Below, one piece after another: positions 42,324 through 51,873 of a DNA stretch of 64,000 bases. Source of the DNA: Bacteroidales bacterium (lineage in GTDB: Bacteria; Bacteroidota; Bacteroidia; Bacteroidales; Tenuifilaceae). Below the pieces are notes generated by a model. It saw only the letters and a program-made list of their open reading frames with translations, did not search any database and was not told the origin of the DNA. Position 1 is the stretch's first letter. Every line of letters starts with the position of its first letter. The translations under genes were made by a program, and so were the position numbers. The DNA is taken from the NCBI GenBank assembly GCA_020636835.1, contig JACJXC010000008.1, forward strand, positions 186,001 to 250,000, written 5' to 3'.

Positions 42324-44894
42324 ATGGTTGCTCGTAAATTCGGATTATTGCTGTTTTTTGTGTTTTGCTTTGCTTACCGGGTTTCGCCTGTAATTATTTT
42401 GGGTGGTACTCAAATATCGGAAGCCAAGGTAAAGGCGGCTCTTATTGTGAATTTTGCCCAGAATGTTCAATGGCGGAACGAGTCGAGTATTGGAACCTAT
42501 CGGATTGGCGTTATCGATCAGGATTCGAGTGTTTACAAGGAGTTGCTTGCGGTTAAGGGGGTTCGTCAAATCAAAGGGAAGCCCTTTGATGTTTTTTATT
42601 TGTCGGGGTCCGTTAATTATGCCGACTACAATTTACTCTACTTTGGGTTTAATTTGGGTGATATGCTGCCCAGCGTTTACCGGAAGATTAACCAAAAGGA
42701 TGTGCTTGTTATTACCGACAGGAGTGCCGATAGGGTGTTAACCATGATTAACATCCTTTTTAACGCGGAGAAGAATACCTTTTCGTTCGAGATTAATAAG
42801 CAGAATTTGGATGCCAACGGTTTTTCTGTGAATCCTAAAATTTTACTTCTTGGTGGGGATTATGTCAACATAAAGGAGCTTTACGTGCAAACCTCGGAGC
42901 AGCTACGCCGCGAGACTGAACGTATAAATCAGTATAAAGACGAATTGGTTAAGATTAGTCGCGAGAAAGAGGAGTATCAGCAAGAAATAAACGGACTCAA
43001 CGATAGGATAGATGGTTTGGCCAAGGGGATTAAGCAGTCGGAGCAAGAGTACGCATTGCTCGATTCAAAGCTAAAGGGGCGCGATAGTTTACTTGCCGTT
43101 CGTACACAGGAACTTGAACGGAAAATCCATGAGAGCCAGTCGTTACAGGAGCTCATAAAATCGCAGATGAAATCCATCGAAAACGCCTCGTCTAAACTCG
43201 ACTCGCTCGATTCCGAGATTAGTATTAAACAGATAGAGTTGAGTACTAAGCAGGCTCAGATTGAGCAGCAAACCGCAGAAATTAGCCAGCAGGATACAAT
43301 CATTCTCGATCAGCAGCGTCGGTTCCTCATCGCGTTGCTTGTAACATTAGGCTTAACGTTGAGCTTGGGGTTTGCCTACTGGGCTTACCGTATGAAGTTG
43401 AATCTGAACCAGAAGTTGGAGCGGCTGGTGGCACAACGAACCGATGAGTTGCAAACAAGTCAGCAGTATTTTAAAAGTTTGTTCGAGAATTCGCCGATAC
43501 CCCTGTTTGAACTGGATTTATCGGCTCTAAAGTCGTTCGTCGAAACGATTGATTATCTGCATAAAATGCCTCATATTGATAATGCGGAAGCGCTTAAGGT
43601 AACGGGTCAGGGCTTGGCGTTAATTCAGGTTATTAACGTTAATCAGGCCGGGCTCGATTTGTTCGGGTTTAAGGATAAGCAGGATGCGGCTCAGAACTAT
43701 TTTAAAACCTACAGCATGGAACTCTCGACAGAGAGTTTTAAGACTGTTTTCTTTGCCATGATTGAGCGTCAATCCTCGTGTGCATACGAGAGCATTCGCC
43801 AAAACATTAGGGGTAGTTTGTTGCACGTTCATTTGAAGTGGATGGTGTTGCCCGGGTACGAGGACACTTACAAGAGGGTACTGCTTACCATTTCCGATAT
43901 TACCAAGTTGAAGAATTATCAAGATGAGTTAAGTCGGCATAAGGATCACTTAGAAGAACTTGTTTATGATCGCACTAATGAAATTGTTGCTCTGAATCAG
44001 GGTCTTACAGCAGCCAATGCCGAGTTGCAGAAAAAGGCCGAGGAGTTGTCGCAGATTATTCAGGTGTTGAAGGAAACCCAGGATCAACTGGTGCAGTCGG
44101 AGAAGATGGCCTCGTTGGGTATGTTAACCGCTGGAATTGCCCATGAGATTAACAATCCGGTGAACTATATCAGCGGAAGCTATCAGGCTTTGCAAATGCA
44201 TTTGGACGATATGTGGGCTCTACTCGAGGATGTGCGGAAGGGTAGTGGCGATCCAGCATTTCAATCCGTTTTTGACGAGGTGGAACAACGGCATAATTCT
44301 GGATTTGGCGATTTGTACGAGTCGATGAAGTTTTTGCTATCCAATATCGAAACGGGTATAAACCGGACCACCGAAATAATCCGAAGCCTTATGGCTTTTT
44401 CCAGAAACGAGCCGCAGGAGTTCCGCCCATTTGATGTGCCTAAAGGCGTTAAGGATGTGTTAGTAATCCTTAAGTCGAAGTACTCGGGTAGGATTGATAT
44501 TGTAGAGGAGTACGCCCCCGACTTGCCCATGATATTCTGCAATGTGAATGGCATTAATCAGGTGTTGATGAACTTGATATCGAATGCCATTGACTCAATC
44601 CACGAACAGGGGCGTATTCTAATCTCGTCGAAGTATAGTGCCGAAACTGATGAGTTGGTGATTCGCGTAAAGGACTCCGGCTGTGGAATCGACGATGCTA
44701 TTCTCGACAAGATATTCGATCCGTTTTTCACCACTAAGGATGTGGGGCGCGGTACTGGCCTTGGCCTTTACATCTCGTACAATATGGTAAAAGCCCATAA
44801 CGGAACCATTGAGGTTACCTCCAGGGTTGGTGAGGGTTCTACCTTTACAGTGCGATTACCTGTTGGGCGGAAAAGCCCAGACTTGTTAACTTAA
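42324..44894 (+). CDS. Hybrid sensor: YfiR (DUF4154) domain, coiled coil, PAS, histidine kinase
   Basis: An 856-residue protein from the ATG at 42324 (a GTG two codons earlier is in frame). After a signal peptide (about 1-30), residues 33-175 match the YfiR/DUF4154 pattern (VKAALIVNFAQNVQWRN near the start, LLLGGDYVNIKEL at the end). A 130-residue periplasmic coiled coil (195-330) leads to one membrane segment (about 334-356). A PAS domain (380-530), a second coiled coil (535-598), HisKA with H607 (AGIAHEINNP) and HATPase (N754, DSGCGI 784-789, GRGTGLGL 808-815) follow. YfiR is usually a separate periplasmic repressor of a diguanylate cyclase; here it is fused to the kinase. Partner: probably the converging response regulator. 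Confidence 0.87.
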   Translation: MVARKFGLLLFFVFCFAYRVSPVIILGGTQISEAKVKAALIVNFAQNVQWRNESSIGTYRIGVIDQDSSVYKELLAVKGVRQIKGKPFDVFYLSGSVNYADYNLLYFGFNLGDMLPSVYRKINQKDVLVITDRSADRVLTMINILFNAEKNTFSFEINKQNLDANGFSVNPKILLLGGDYVNIKELYVQTSEQLRRETERINQYKDELVKISREKEEYQQEINGLNDRIDGLAKGIKQSEQEYALLDSKLKGRDSLLAVRTQELERKIHESQSLQELIKSQMKSIENASSKLDSLDSEISIKQIELSTKQAQIEQQTAEISQQDTIILDQQRRFLIALLVTLGLTLSLGFAYWAYRMKLNLNQKLERLVAQRTDELQTSQQYFKSLFENSPIPLFELDLSALKSFVETIDYLHKMPHIDNAEALKVTGQGLALIQVINVNQAGLDLFGFKDKQDAAQNYFKTYSMELSTESFKTVFFAMIERQSSCAYESIRQNIRGSLLHVHLKWMVLPGYEDTYKRVLLTISDITKLKNYQDELSRHKDHLEELVYDRTNEIVALNQGLTAANAELQKKAEELSQIIQVLKETQDQLVQSEKMASLGMLTAGIAHEINNPVNYISGSYQALQMHLDDMWALLEDVRKGSGDPAFQSVFDEVEQRHNSGFGDLYESMKFLLSNIETGINRTTEIIRSLMAFSRNEPQEFRPFDVPKGVKDVLVILKSKYSGRIDIVEEYAPDLPMIFCNVNGINQVLMNLISNAIDSIHEQGRILISSKYSAETDELVIRVKDSGCGIDDAILDKIFDPFFTTKDVGRGTGLGLYISYNMVKAHNGTIEVTSRVGEGSTFTVRLPVGRKSPDLLT

Positions 44895-45269
44895 CTCTTC
44901 GTGTTTTTTTATTGCAAGGTCGATAACCTCCTTGAGCTCGTTTTTACGCCAGGGTTTCATGATGTACCGGAAGATAAGCTCGTTGTTTATGGCCTTGAGC
45001 ATAACATCCGATTCCATGAAGGCCGTAAGTAGTATGCAAATCTTTTCGGGGGTTTCGGATTTAATCTTCTCGATAAATTCCAACCCATTCATATTTGGCA
45101 TTTTAAGATCCGATATGATGATGTTGATGGGTTGCTCGTTGAGTATTTCCAGGCCTCTCATTGCGGAGTCGGCAATAAACACCTCAAAATCGTTTCGAAA
45201 GTTGATTTTGAACAGTTCTAGGTTGATGTGCTCATCGTCAACGTAAAGAATTTTATTGTTTGTGCTCAT
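44886..45269 (-). CDS. Single-domain response regulator (CheY-like)
   Basis: A 127-residue receiver domain from the ATG at 45269. The acidic pair is D11-D12 in ILYVDDEHIN, the phosphorylated aspartate D54 in IIISDLKMPNMNG, and the lysine in YIMKPW near the C-terminus. There is no output domain, so it must act on another protein by contact. It converges with the YfiR-kinase gene, overlapping its last nine bases, and is its likely phosphorylation partner, though the facing arrangement is unusual for a two-component pair. Confidence 0.88.
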   Translation of the reverse strand: MSTNNKILYVDDEHINLELFKINFRNDFEVFIADSAMRGLEILNEQPINIIISDLKMPNMNGLEFIEKIKSETPEKICILLTAFMESDVMLKAINNELIFRYIMKPWRKNELKEVIDLAIKKHEELS

Positions 45270-45368
45270 TGTGGTTTGCATAATTAGAACATTTAATGCC
45301 GATATGCCAAGTGGCGGCTGTAACGCAACTTGTTTAAAATGCAATATATAAAGAAATGAGCGAAAAAA

Positions 45369-46352
45369 CTATTCGTTTTCGATTTTTGCCACTAAATTTT
45401 TTACGTTTTGCCAACGCATGCCATCCATTTTGGGACCCAAAACCTCGATAACATGGCCGGAAAGAACCGAACCAATTTGGCCGCATTTGTAGAGCGAAAG
45501 GTTTTTGATTAGGCCGTAAATAAAGCCGGCAGCGTAAAGGTCGCCAGCGCCAGTTGTATCGATACAGTCCACGCCGATTATGCCCACGTTAATCCGTTCG
45601 TTGCCTCGCTTGATGATGGAGCCCTCGGCGCCCAGTTTAACCACGGCAATGGAAACCATCTGGGCGAATACATCGAGCGATTCCTCGGGCGATTTCCCGG
45701 TAAATGCCTTGGCCTCGTCCTCGTTGGCAAAAACTATCGATACGTATTTTTGGATAATTTCCTGTAGGAAGGCTTGGTTATCGCGCACCACGTTGTAGCT
45801 GGCCATGTCGATTGATATTAAAAGGCCTTTGCTGTGCGCAATCTCCATGGCTCGGCGGATTAGGTCGTGGTTTTGCACCAGGTACCCTTCGATGTGGAAA
45901 TAGGAATACCCATCGAACATTTCGGGGCTCAGGTCGTCGGCGGTAAGCTCAATGGCTGCGCCAAGGTAGGTGGCAAAAGTGCGTTCGGTATCGGGGCTAA
46001 CCAAGGCAAGGGCTCTACCCGAGTCGGCTTGTCCCTTCAGTACCATTGGGTTGATGCCATGCTTGCTCATATCGGCTTGGAACACTTTGCCGAATGAGTC
46101 GTCCCCGATTTTTCCAATGAAAGCGGTGTCGATTCCCATGTTGGCCAGTCCGTGTATGGTGTTTGCGGCACTTCCTCCCGCGGCAAGGGTGTGGGGGAGG
46201 TGCTTGGTAAAGTCGGTGGCTTTTTGGATGAAGTGTTCGTCCACCAGTTGCATGCTTCCCTTGGGGAGCCCTAATGCATCGAGGGTTGAATCGTTGTTAA
46301 GCTTTGTCATTATATCGACAAGTGCATTTCCCAAACCCAGTACCTTGCTCAT
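45369..46352 (-). CDS. PfkB family kinase (adenosine/ribokinase-like)
   Basis: A 327-residue protein from the ATG at 46352. Signature 1 is AAGGSAANTIHGLANMG near residues 56-72; signature 2 with the catalytic aspartate is DTTGAGDLYAAGFIYG near the C-terminus. VLGLGNALVDIM at the start resembles adenosine kinases and fungal-type nucleoside kinases of this family, but ribose or fructose substrates cannot be excluded. It is a single gene ending at 45369, 100 bases before the response regulator. Confidence 0.85.
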   Translation of the reverse strand: MSKVLGLGNALVDIMTKLNNDSTLDALGLPKGSMQLVDEHFIQKATDFTKHLPHTLAAGGSAANTIHGLANMGIDTAFIGKIGDDSFGKVFQADMSKHGINPMVLKGQADSGRALALVSPDTERTFATYLGAAIELTADDLSPEMFDGYSYFHIEGYLVQNHDLIRRAMEIAHSKGLLISIDMASYNVVRDNQAFLQEIIQKYVSIVFANEDEAKAFTGKSPEESLDVFAQMVSIAVVKLGAEGSIIKRGNERINVGIIGVDCIDTTGAGDLYAAGFIYGLIKNLSLYKCGQIGSVLSGHVIEVLGPKMDGMRWQNVKNLVAKIENE

Positions 46353-46423
46353 GCTATAAAAATTATGTTCCTGAAATTTATGAATCTTTTTGGCCGAAAA
46401 CAAAAACAGGTGGAGCAAAATGA

Positions 46424-46450
46424 AAAAGCCCCGATTATTTATCGGGGCTT
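46424..46450 (-). terminator. Terminator of tRNA-Asn
   Basis: AAGCCCCGAT and ATCGGGGCTT form a 10-base perfect stem with a 5-base loop; T run on the leftward side, directly after the tRNA. Confidence 0.85.
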
Positions 46451-46451
46451 G

Positions 46452-46525
46452 CTCCTCATCTAGGACTTGAACCTAGGACCCCCTGATTAACAGTCAGGTG
46501 CTCTAACCAACTGAGCTAATGAGGA
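46452..46525 (-). tRNA. tRNA-Asn (anticodon GTT)
   Basis: A 74-base cloverleaf on the reverse strand with acceptor arms TCCTCAT/ATGAGGA and discriminator G, D arm AGCTCAGTTGGTTAGAGC, anticodon loop CTGTTAA with anticodon GTT, T loop GGTTCAAGTCC. CCA is not encoded. Confidence 0.95.
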
Positions 46526-46548
46526 GTGTTGTTTTTTCTTTAGCGGTG

Positions 46549-46581
46549 CAAATGTAATATATTTATTTAATTTGTTCCAAA
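46549..46581 (-). promoter_or_regulatory. Promoter of tRNA-Asn
   Basis: On the reverse strand, TTTG (46581-46578), 21 bases, TACATTTG (46556-46549), 23 bases before the tRNA. Confidence 0.7.
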
Positions 46582-46621
46582 TATTTTGTCGAAAAAAATC
46601 AAACTTTTCTGTATCCACCTG

Positions 46622-47566
46622 CTATACAACAACATTCTGTGGCTGTTTTTTTAGCCAGCTTCGGATATTTTGGAGTACAATGTCGGTTCTTCGGGTTATT
46701 GCCTCGTTGGTGGCGTAGCCAATGTGGGGGAGGAGTATGGTGTTAGGGGCTGTGAGTAGTGGATAATCCTTGTCGATGGGTGGTTCGTGTTCGTAAACAT
46801 CGATAGCAGCACCTGCTATTGCTCCATTCTTAAGCGCAGTGGTTAATGCGCAGTAATCCACTAGGGTCCCTCTTGCCGTATTTATAAGTATTGAGGTGCT
46901 TTTCATGGTGGCTATTAGGTTTTTATTCACCATCCCCACGGTTTGGCTTGTTGCTGGGGCGTGAAGCGAGATTATGTCGGCTGTGGCGAATAACTCGTCG
47001 AGTCCAACCTGTGTGATGTATGGGATATTTTTTGGTGTCCGGGAGTGGGCAATTATTTTGCAACCAAACGCATTCCCCAGTTCGGCCACTCTTTGCCCAA
47101 TTGCTCCAAGCCCAACTATTCCGAAGGTTTTGCTCTGGAGCTCCCCGCCCAGAAAGCCCTCGCGGGTTTTTGATGCTCTTAGGTTTGTATCGAGTTCAAC
47201 AACTCTGCGGAGCAGCGATATGGCGACAGAGATGGTTAACTCTGCAACCGCCGAAGTGCTGTATCCCGCAGCGTTACAAATTGTGATATTCTTTTCGCGA
47301 CAGTAATCGAGTGGCAGGTGATCTACTCCGGTAAAGGCCACCGAAATCATTTTTAATTTGTCGAAACTGTTGATAGTACTGGCTGCGAGGGGTTGGTTGC
47401 TGAGCACAAGGATGTCTGCATCTTGTGCTCTATTTTTAAGATCCGGCTGATCGGTTACCGGCGAGCTGTGGAAAACAACGCTGTGCCCCAGTTGTTCCAT
47501 CTCCGAGGCGAATTGTGCCTGCGTGTTGGTTGATACCCCAATTGGTTCTGCAAAAACTATCTTCAT
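46622..47566 (-). CDS. D-isomer-specific 2-hydroxyacid dehydrogenase
   Basis: A 314-residue NAD-dependent enzyme. The Rossmann loop is GIVGLGAIGQRVAELG (about residues 146-161). The catalytic set is the arginine in INTARGTLVDY, the glutamate in DVYEHEPP and the histidine in LLPHIGYAT. These enzymes reduce 2-keto acids to D-2-hydroxy acids; glycerate, lactate or phosphoglycerate are all possible. No ACT domain, so it is not a full phosphoglycerate dehydrogenase. It follows mpg by 72 bases. Confidence 0.9.
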   Translation of the reverse strand: MKIVFAEPIGVSTNTQAQFASEMEQLGHSVVFHSSPVTDQPDLKNRAQDADILVLSNQPLAASTINSFDKLKMISVAFTGVDHLPLDYCREKNITICNAAGYSTSAVAELTISVAISLLRRVVELDTNLRASKTREGFLGGELQSKTFGIVGLGAIGQRVAELGNAFGCKIIAHSRTPKNIPYITQVGLDELFATADIISLHAPATSQTVGMVNKNLIATMKSTSILINTARGTLVDYCALTTALKNGAIAGAAIDVYEHEPPIDKDYPLLTAPNTILLPHIGYATNEAITRRTDIVLQNIRSWLKKQPQNVVV

Positions 47567-47638
47567 TTGTTAATCGTTTTATTTGATTGATATGCAGTGT
47601 GTTTATGGATACTTGTTGCTATGTGTGCTGTTTCAGTT

Positions 47639-48166
47639 TTATACCAAATTGTTTTTGATCACAAACCGCCAGGGAATGTTTGCCCAGTATGGCCCTGCGT
47701 AATCGATTCCGATACGGGGTGTGGTTTCGAATTGGGGTTGAATGCCAATATCCTCAATCCAAATTCGGGGCGAAGTTATTAAATCTTCGGCATAAAAACT
47801 TTTGTCGATTTGCAGATGCTTTGTTAGGCGTCCGGGCCCTGAGTATTCAGATATGCCTCTTATTAGCACCGCTTCGGGGTTGTCCTCGGTGGATGTAACT
47901 ACGTTTAGCATCCAGTACATCCCGTAAATTAGGTAAACATATACCAATCCGCCCTGCTCAAACATTACCTTGTTGCGTTCGGTTTTACCCTTGCTGGCGT
48001 GGCAGCCTAGGTCGCCAGTGCCTTTGTAGGCCTCAACTTCGGTAATGAGGTGTTTAAGGTGTAACCCATCCGGAAGGGCGCGAACCAATTGCTTACCCAG
48101 CAATTCGGGGGCAACCAGTAGTACATCGCGTTGGTAAAACTCAGCTGTTAATCGATTTTGACTCAT
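47639..48166 (-). CDS. 3-methyladenine DNA glycosylase (AAG family)
   Basis: A 175-residue protein from the ATG at 48166, which matches the usual start (RLTAEFYQRDVLLVAPELLG). Hallmarks: VRALPDGLHLKHLITEVEAY with the catalytic glutamate, LGCHASKGKTERNKVMFEQG, and VYLIYGMYWMLNVV. It removes 3-methyladenine and other damaged bases as the first step of base excision repair. Its start lies inside the end of the O-antigen ligase gene (26-base overlap), so both are on one transcript. Confidence 0.92.
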   Translation of the reverse strand: MSQNRLTAEFYQRDVLLVAPELLGKQLVRALPDGLHLKHLITEVEAYKGTGDLGCHASKGKTERNKVMFEQGGLVYVYLIYGMYWMLNVVTSTEDNPEAVLIRGISEYSGPGRLTKHLQIDKSFYAEDLITSPRIWIEDIGIQPQFETTPRIGIDYAGPYWANIPWRFVIKNNLV

Positions 48167-49739
48167 CGGGTTTATGTGGAAATGTATCCCCAAAAATAAA
48201 CAATGAGATGAAAATTGTGGCAAATGTAATTCCGATATGCGTTTCGAAAGTATCCTCGTTAAGCATCGAAACCATTACCATGGCAAAGAAGTAGAGCGGT
48301 AAAAAATGGCGATACATTTTTTTTGTAACGAATGGGACGCAAAGCGCGATCAGGAAAATAATCAACCCCAATAATCCGGAGCCAGTCCAAACTGTTAGGT
48401 ACTGATTGTGCGGCATGAGCCAAAGGGTTTCGGGTAGCGACGGTTCGTATTGCTGGTAATATTGGCTCATCGAATCCCGAATATCGCCCCAGCCAACACC
48501 CAGCCAAAAATTATTTTTTACTACAAACCAAGCGGCTTTGGCAAATACCATGCGTTGAACTACGGAGCTGTAGCTGATGTTGCGTTCGGATCTGTACGCA
48601 TCAAACTCCCAAAGCAATTGGTAAATTCGGGCATCAAATCCCGTTGTGCTCTCCTTGAATATCACGCTGGTTGCTCCATGTTCAATCAGGTTGATGTCCA
48701 GGCTGTCCAGTTTCCATATCCCCGCCGAATCCTTAGTGTGCCCCAGGGATGTTATGTAGCGGATGATGGTTTGGGAAAGGGGTTGCCCTTTTGCATCGGT
48801 ACTGTCGAACGGGACGGTGCTTCTTCTCTGCCATTCGTTCCGAAGCTCGGGGTAGCAGATATTTATGTATAGGAGATGCCCGTTTTCGTAAATCTTTCGG
48901 AGCGTATCGTGGGTATATGGGTTTCCGTTGGCTGTTGTGGGGTTTAGCTGGGTGAGGTTTACCCGGTGGCGCGTGTAGAACCTGTCCACTTTATGCGTAA
49001 TGGTCGATGCTATAATAAGCAGCATCGAAAGTGCTATACTGGTTACCACAAATCGCACAATCCGATTTCGCTGTTTTATTAAAATCCAAATAGTTCCCAT
49101 TGCTACCAAAAGGGCTAGCATGGCAATTCCGGTGAAAGCTTTTAGTACGAAGAGGAATGCTGTAAGCCAAATTGCCACTGCAATAAATAGGATTCGAATC
49201 GGTTTTTTGAAATGATTATTGGAGAATGCAAGGTGAATTAGAATTGCGATGGCGAGGTTTACCATCATCGAAAAGCGGATGTGCGATATGAATAGTGATA
49301 TTCTGCGGGTATCGATAACCAATTCTGAAGCGATACCGAGTAGATAGGTTGTGCTGATTGCTGTTGCAACAAAGACGGCCAAAACAAATGAGAGTAGAAT
49401 GAATTGGAATTCCGTATGGTTCAATTTGTTGCTTAGCGCTACTACAATAGGTACGAATACGAATGGTAGCCATAAACGTAATTCCTTTAGCCCAATAGCC
49501 GTGTTGGTGCTATAGAAGAAGCTGTAGAGTAGGGGGGTGTATACAAGTAGCGATATCCAAAGCAGCTTGTTTGTCTTTATCGCTTCAGCTTTAAATCTCC
49601 AATTGCCCTCGAGCAGAAAGTTTGCAACTAAAATTATAGTACCAATGCTTGTGGTGTAAACCGAAAATGGGAGCGAGCAAGCGGTAATTGCTAGCGCCAG
49701 TATGTATAATAAACGGTGGGCCTTTGGTGTAAAAATCAT
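48141..49739 (-). CDS. O-antigen ligase family (Wzy_C) membrane protein
   Basis: A 532-residue protein with about 10-11 membrane segments and one large periplasmic loop (about residues 250-400), the loop that carries the catalytic site in WaaL/Wzy enzymes. The motif MPHNQYLTVWTGSGLLGL right after the loop is the best-kept part of the family. Such proteins polymerise or ligate surface polysaccharide chains in the periplasm. It may act on the glycan made by the cluster at 8-15 kb, although it is 33 kb away. The unit O-antigen ligase - mpg is transcribed leftward. Confidence 0.84.
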   Translation of the reverse strand: MIFTPKAHRLLYILALAITACSLPFSVYTTSIGTIILVANFLLEGNWRFKAEAIKTNKLLWISLLVYTPLLYSFFYSTNTAIGLKELRLWLPFVFVPIVVALSNKLNHTEFQFILLSFVLAVFVATAISTTYLLGIASELVIDTRRISLFISHIRFSMMVNLAIAILIHLAFSNNHFKKPIRILFIAVAIWLTAFLFVLKAFTGIAMLALLVAMGTIWILIKQRNRIVRFVVTSIALSMLLIIASTITHKVDRFYTRHRVNLTQLNPTTANGNPYTHDTLRKIYENGHLLYINICYPELRNEWQRRSTVPFDSTDAKGQPLSQTIIRYITSLGHTKDSAGIWKLDSLDINLIEHGATSVIFKESTTGFDARIYQLLWEFDAYRSERNISYSSVVQRMVFAKAAWFVVKNNFWLGVGWGDIRDSMSQYYQQYEPSLPETLWLMPHNQYLTVWTGSGLLGLIIFLIALCVPFVTKKMYRHFLPLYFFAMVMVSMLNEDTFETHIGITFATIFISLFIFGDTFPHKPDESKSINS

Positions 49740-49835
49740 AATTAGTTTGGTATGGAAAACAGCATATTAATCCAAACGACAAAAGTAGCGTAAAATTGTT
49801 TGGATAGGCTGTTAGTGTGCCGAATCGGCTGGCGC

Positions 49836-50021
49836 TTATAAAAATTGATCGATTTCGCTGTTGATTCCCTTATCCTTGGGGCGTTTCGCATTTTTGATAG
49901 TAATTTTTCCCGTACGATCTACAATCATAAAATGAGGAATCAGGTCAATTTTGTTTGTTTGATTAAACCGATTGTGCCCAATTTTATCTATAAGTGTTAG
50001 ATGTGAAAGTTTAGTGTTTTT
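49836..50021 (-). pseudogene. Remnant of a thioredoxin/TlpA-family redoxin (C-terminal part)
   Basis: An open stretch of 61 codons with no usable start, closed by stops on both sides. Its translation ends IPHFMIVDRTGKITIKNAKR and RPKDKGINSEIDQFL, which follows the typical end of Bacteroidota TlpA-like redoxins: cis-proline (IP), a beta strand with D and G-K-I, then a basic strand and a short helix. The catalytic CxxC part is missing, so it is a decayed gene piece rather than a protein. It lies in the 375 bases between the O-antigen ligase and M28 genes. Confidence 0.6.
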
Positions 50022-50114
50022 TTACAAGAAGTTAAAATATTCATACATTGTAAGCATTGGTGATATTCAATTTTACATATAATTATTTTTACTGTGCATA
50101 TTTAAAATTTTATT

Positions 50115-51677
50115 ATGATGATAAAGAGATTAGTTTCAGTATCAATTCTGTTATTTGTATCGGTTCTGGTTTTTTCGCAAACCGTTCCCCAGAAGGGGCT
50201 AAGTCAGATAACCGCCGATTATCTTAAAACGCAAATCGATTATTTGGCATCCGATTCGCTTAAGGGTCGAAACACCCCCAGTCCCGAACTCGATATTGCT
50301 GCCGACTACATTGCCCGCGAGTTGGAACGCCTGGGCATTAAACCGGTTAACGGGTCGTATTTTCAGACAGTTCCGTTGTGCTCTAAGAATTTGAATACCG
50401 AAGAATGCGCCCTGAGTATTACAGATGGTAGCGGGATGCAGAGCTTTAATCTGAAAACCGATTACACTCCGTTTCAGAATACTGCCGATGGTGCTGCGAG
50501 TGGGAATATAGTTTTTGTGGGTTACGGCATTACCGCCCCCGAGTACAATTACGACGATTATAGCGGCATTGATGTTGCCGGAAAGGTTGTTCTTGTTATG
50601 AAGCACGAGCCCCGCGAAATGGATACCTGCAAGGTGTTTGAGGGGCGAACCGATACTAGGCATTCCAGCATTGAGGCAAAACTAAAAAATGCGATGAGCC
50701 ATGGTGCTGTGGCTTTAATGGTTGTTACCGATCCGTTAAATCATGTAACTATTACGCCCCAGGGCTACTCGTGGCCCAGCTTGTCGAAGTTTAAGGGCAG
50801 TATAGTGTCACCAATTGTGCTCTATTCGCACGAACAATCAATCCCGTGTGTGCAGGTTGGCGAGAGTGTGATTAACACCCTGTTTGGTAGCGTTGATTCG
50901 TTGCGAAGTGTTCAGAAGCATATCGACTCCACGTTATCGCCTGCCTCGGTTGAGTTCCACAATATTTCTTGTAGTGTCAAAACCAAACTCAGCATTACGC
51001 ATTACACGGCCAGGAATGTTGTTGGCCAAATTGAGGGTGCCGATCGCAAGCTGAAGGATGAGTTCCTTGTTGTTGGTGGTCATTACGACCATGTAGGCTA
51101 TAAGGAGAAGCATAAGCCCGGCGAGGACTATATTTACAATGGCGCCGACGATAATGCATCGGGAACTGCCGGTGTGATGGCAATAGCAAAGGCATTCTCG
51201 GTATCAAAAAAGATCAAAAGGAGTATTATGTTTATATTCTTTGCCGGTGAGGAGAAGGGGCTTTATGGTTCGGAGTACTACACCGAGAACCCGCTCCGTC
51301 CGCTCAGCAAAACAGTGGCCATGCTCAACCTCGATATGATTAGCCGCAACGGTGATTCGCTACAGGTTCTGGGTGATAAGTATAACCCTGAGTTGGCCGC
51401 AATTGTTAAGGATGAGAATAAGCACGTGGGGTTAATGCTTGTGGATTTGGGCGAAGGGTATTTTGGCGCTAGCGATCATGCTAATTTCTTTAAGAAGGAT
51501 ATCTCGTCAATCTTTTTTTTCTCGGGTACCCATAACGATTACCATACCGTAAGGGATAATCCCGACACGGTTGACCATGTTAAGGCTGAGAAAACGGCAA
51601 GGTTGGCATTCCGCACCGCATGGCGTATTGTGAACGAGAATAAATACTATAGTATCAGTAGAAACAAAAACGAATAA
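50115..51677 (+). CDS. Exported M28-family zinc aminopeptidase with PA domain
   Basis: A 520-residue protein with a signal peptide (residues 1-22, ending VFSQ). An inserted PA domain lies at about 120-260. The catalytic M28 domain has the zinc ligands in VGGHYDHVGY, NGADDNASG, FAGEEKGLYG, MLNLDMISR and the final histidine in NDYHTVRDNPD. The glutamate in GEEKG is the general base. Such enzymes take one amino acid at a time from peptides outside the cytoplasm, suiting a peptide-fermenting life style together with the C1 peptidase at 581. Confidence 0.92.
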   Translation: MMIKRLVSVSILLFVSVLVFSQTVPQKGLSQITADYLKTQIDYLASDSLKGRNTPSPELDIAADYIARELERLGIKPVNGSYFQTVPLCSKNLNTEECALSITDGSGMQSFNLKTDYTPFQNTADGAASGNIVFVGYGITAPEYNYDDYSGIDVAGKVVLVMKHEPREMDTCKVFEGRTDTRHSSIEAKLKNAMSHGAVALMVVTDPLNHVTITPQGYSWPSLSKFKGSIVSPIVLYSHEQSIPCVQVGESVINTLFGSVDSLRSVQKHIDSTLSPASVEFHNISCSVKTKLSITHYTARNVVGQIEGADRKLKDEFLVVGGHYDHVGYKEKHKPGEDYIYNGADDNASGTAGVMAIAKAFSVSKKIKRSIMFIFFAGEEKGLYGSEYYTENPLRPLSKTVAMLNLDMISRNGDSLQVLGDKYNPELAAIVKDENKHVGLMLVDLGEGYFGASDHANFFKKDISSIFFFSGTHNDYHTVRDNPDTVDHVKAEKTARLAFRTAWRIVNENKYYSISRNKNE

Positions 51678-51873
51678 ACCCTATATTTGTTTGCATTACT
51701 AAAAGTAGCTTAATACAATAATCAATGAAGATAGCCATGTAATAGCTTGTGCCGAATGAAATGGCTCGAATATGGATGTTTGCCTGCCGGTAACATTGCC
51801 GTAAACAGGTAAAAAACTTAAAATCAAAAGTTGAATACAGAGGATAATAAATCACTTAATAAATCATAAACGG

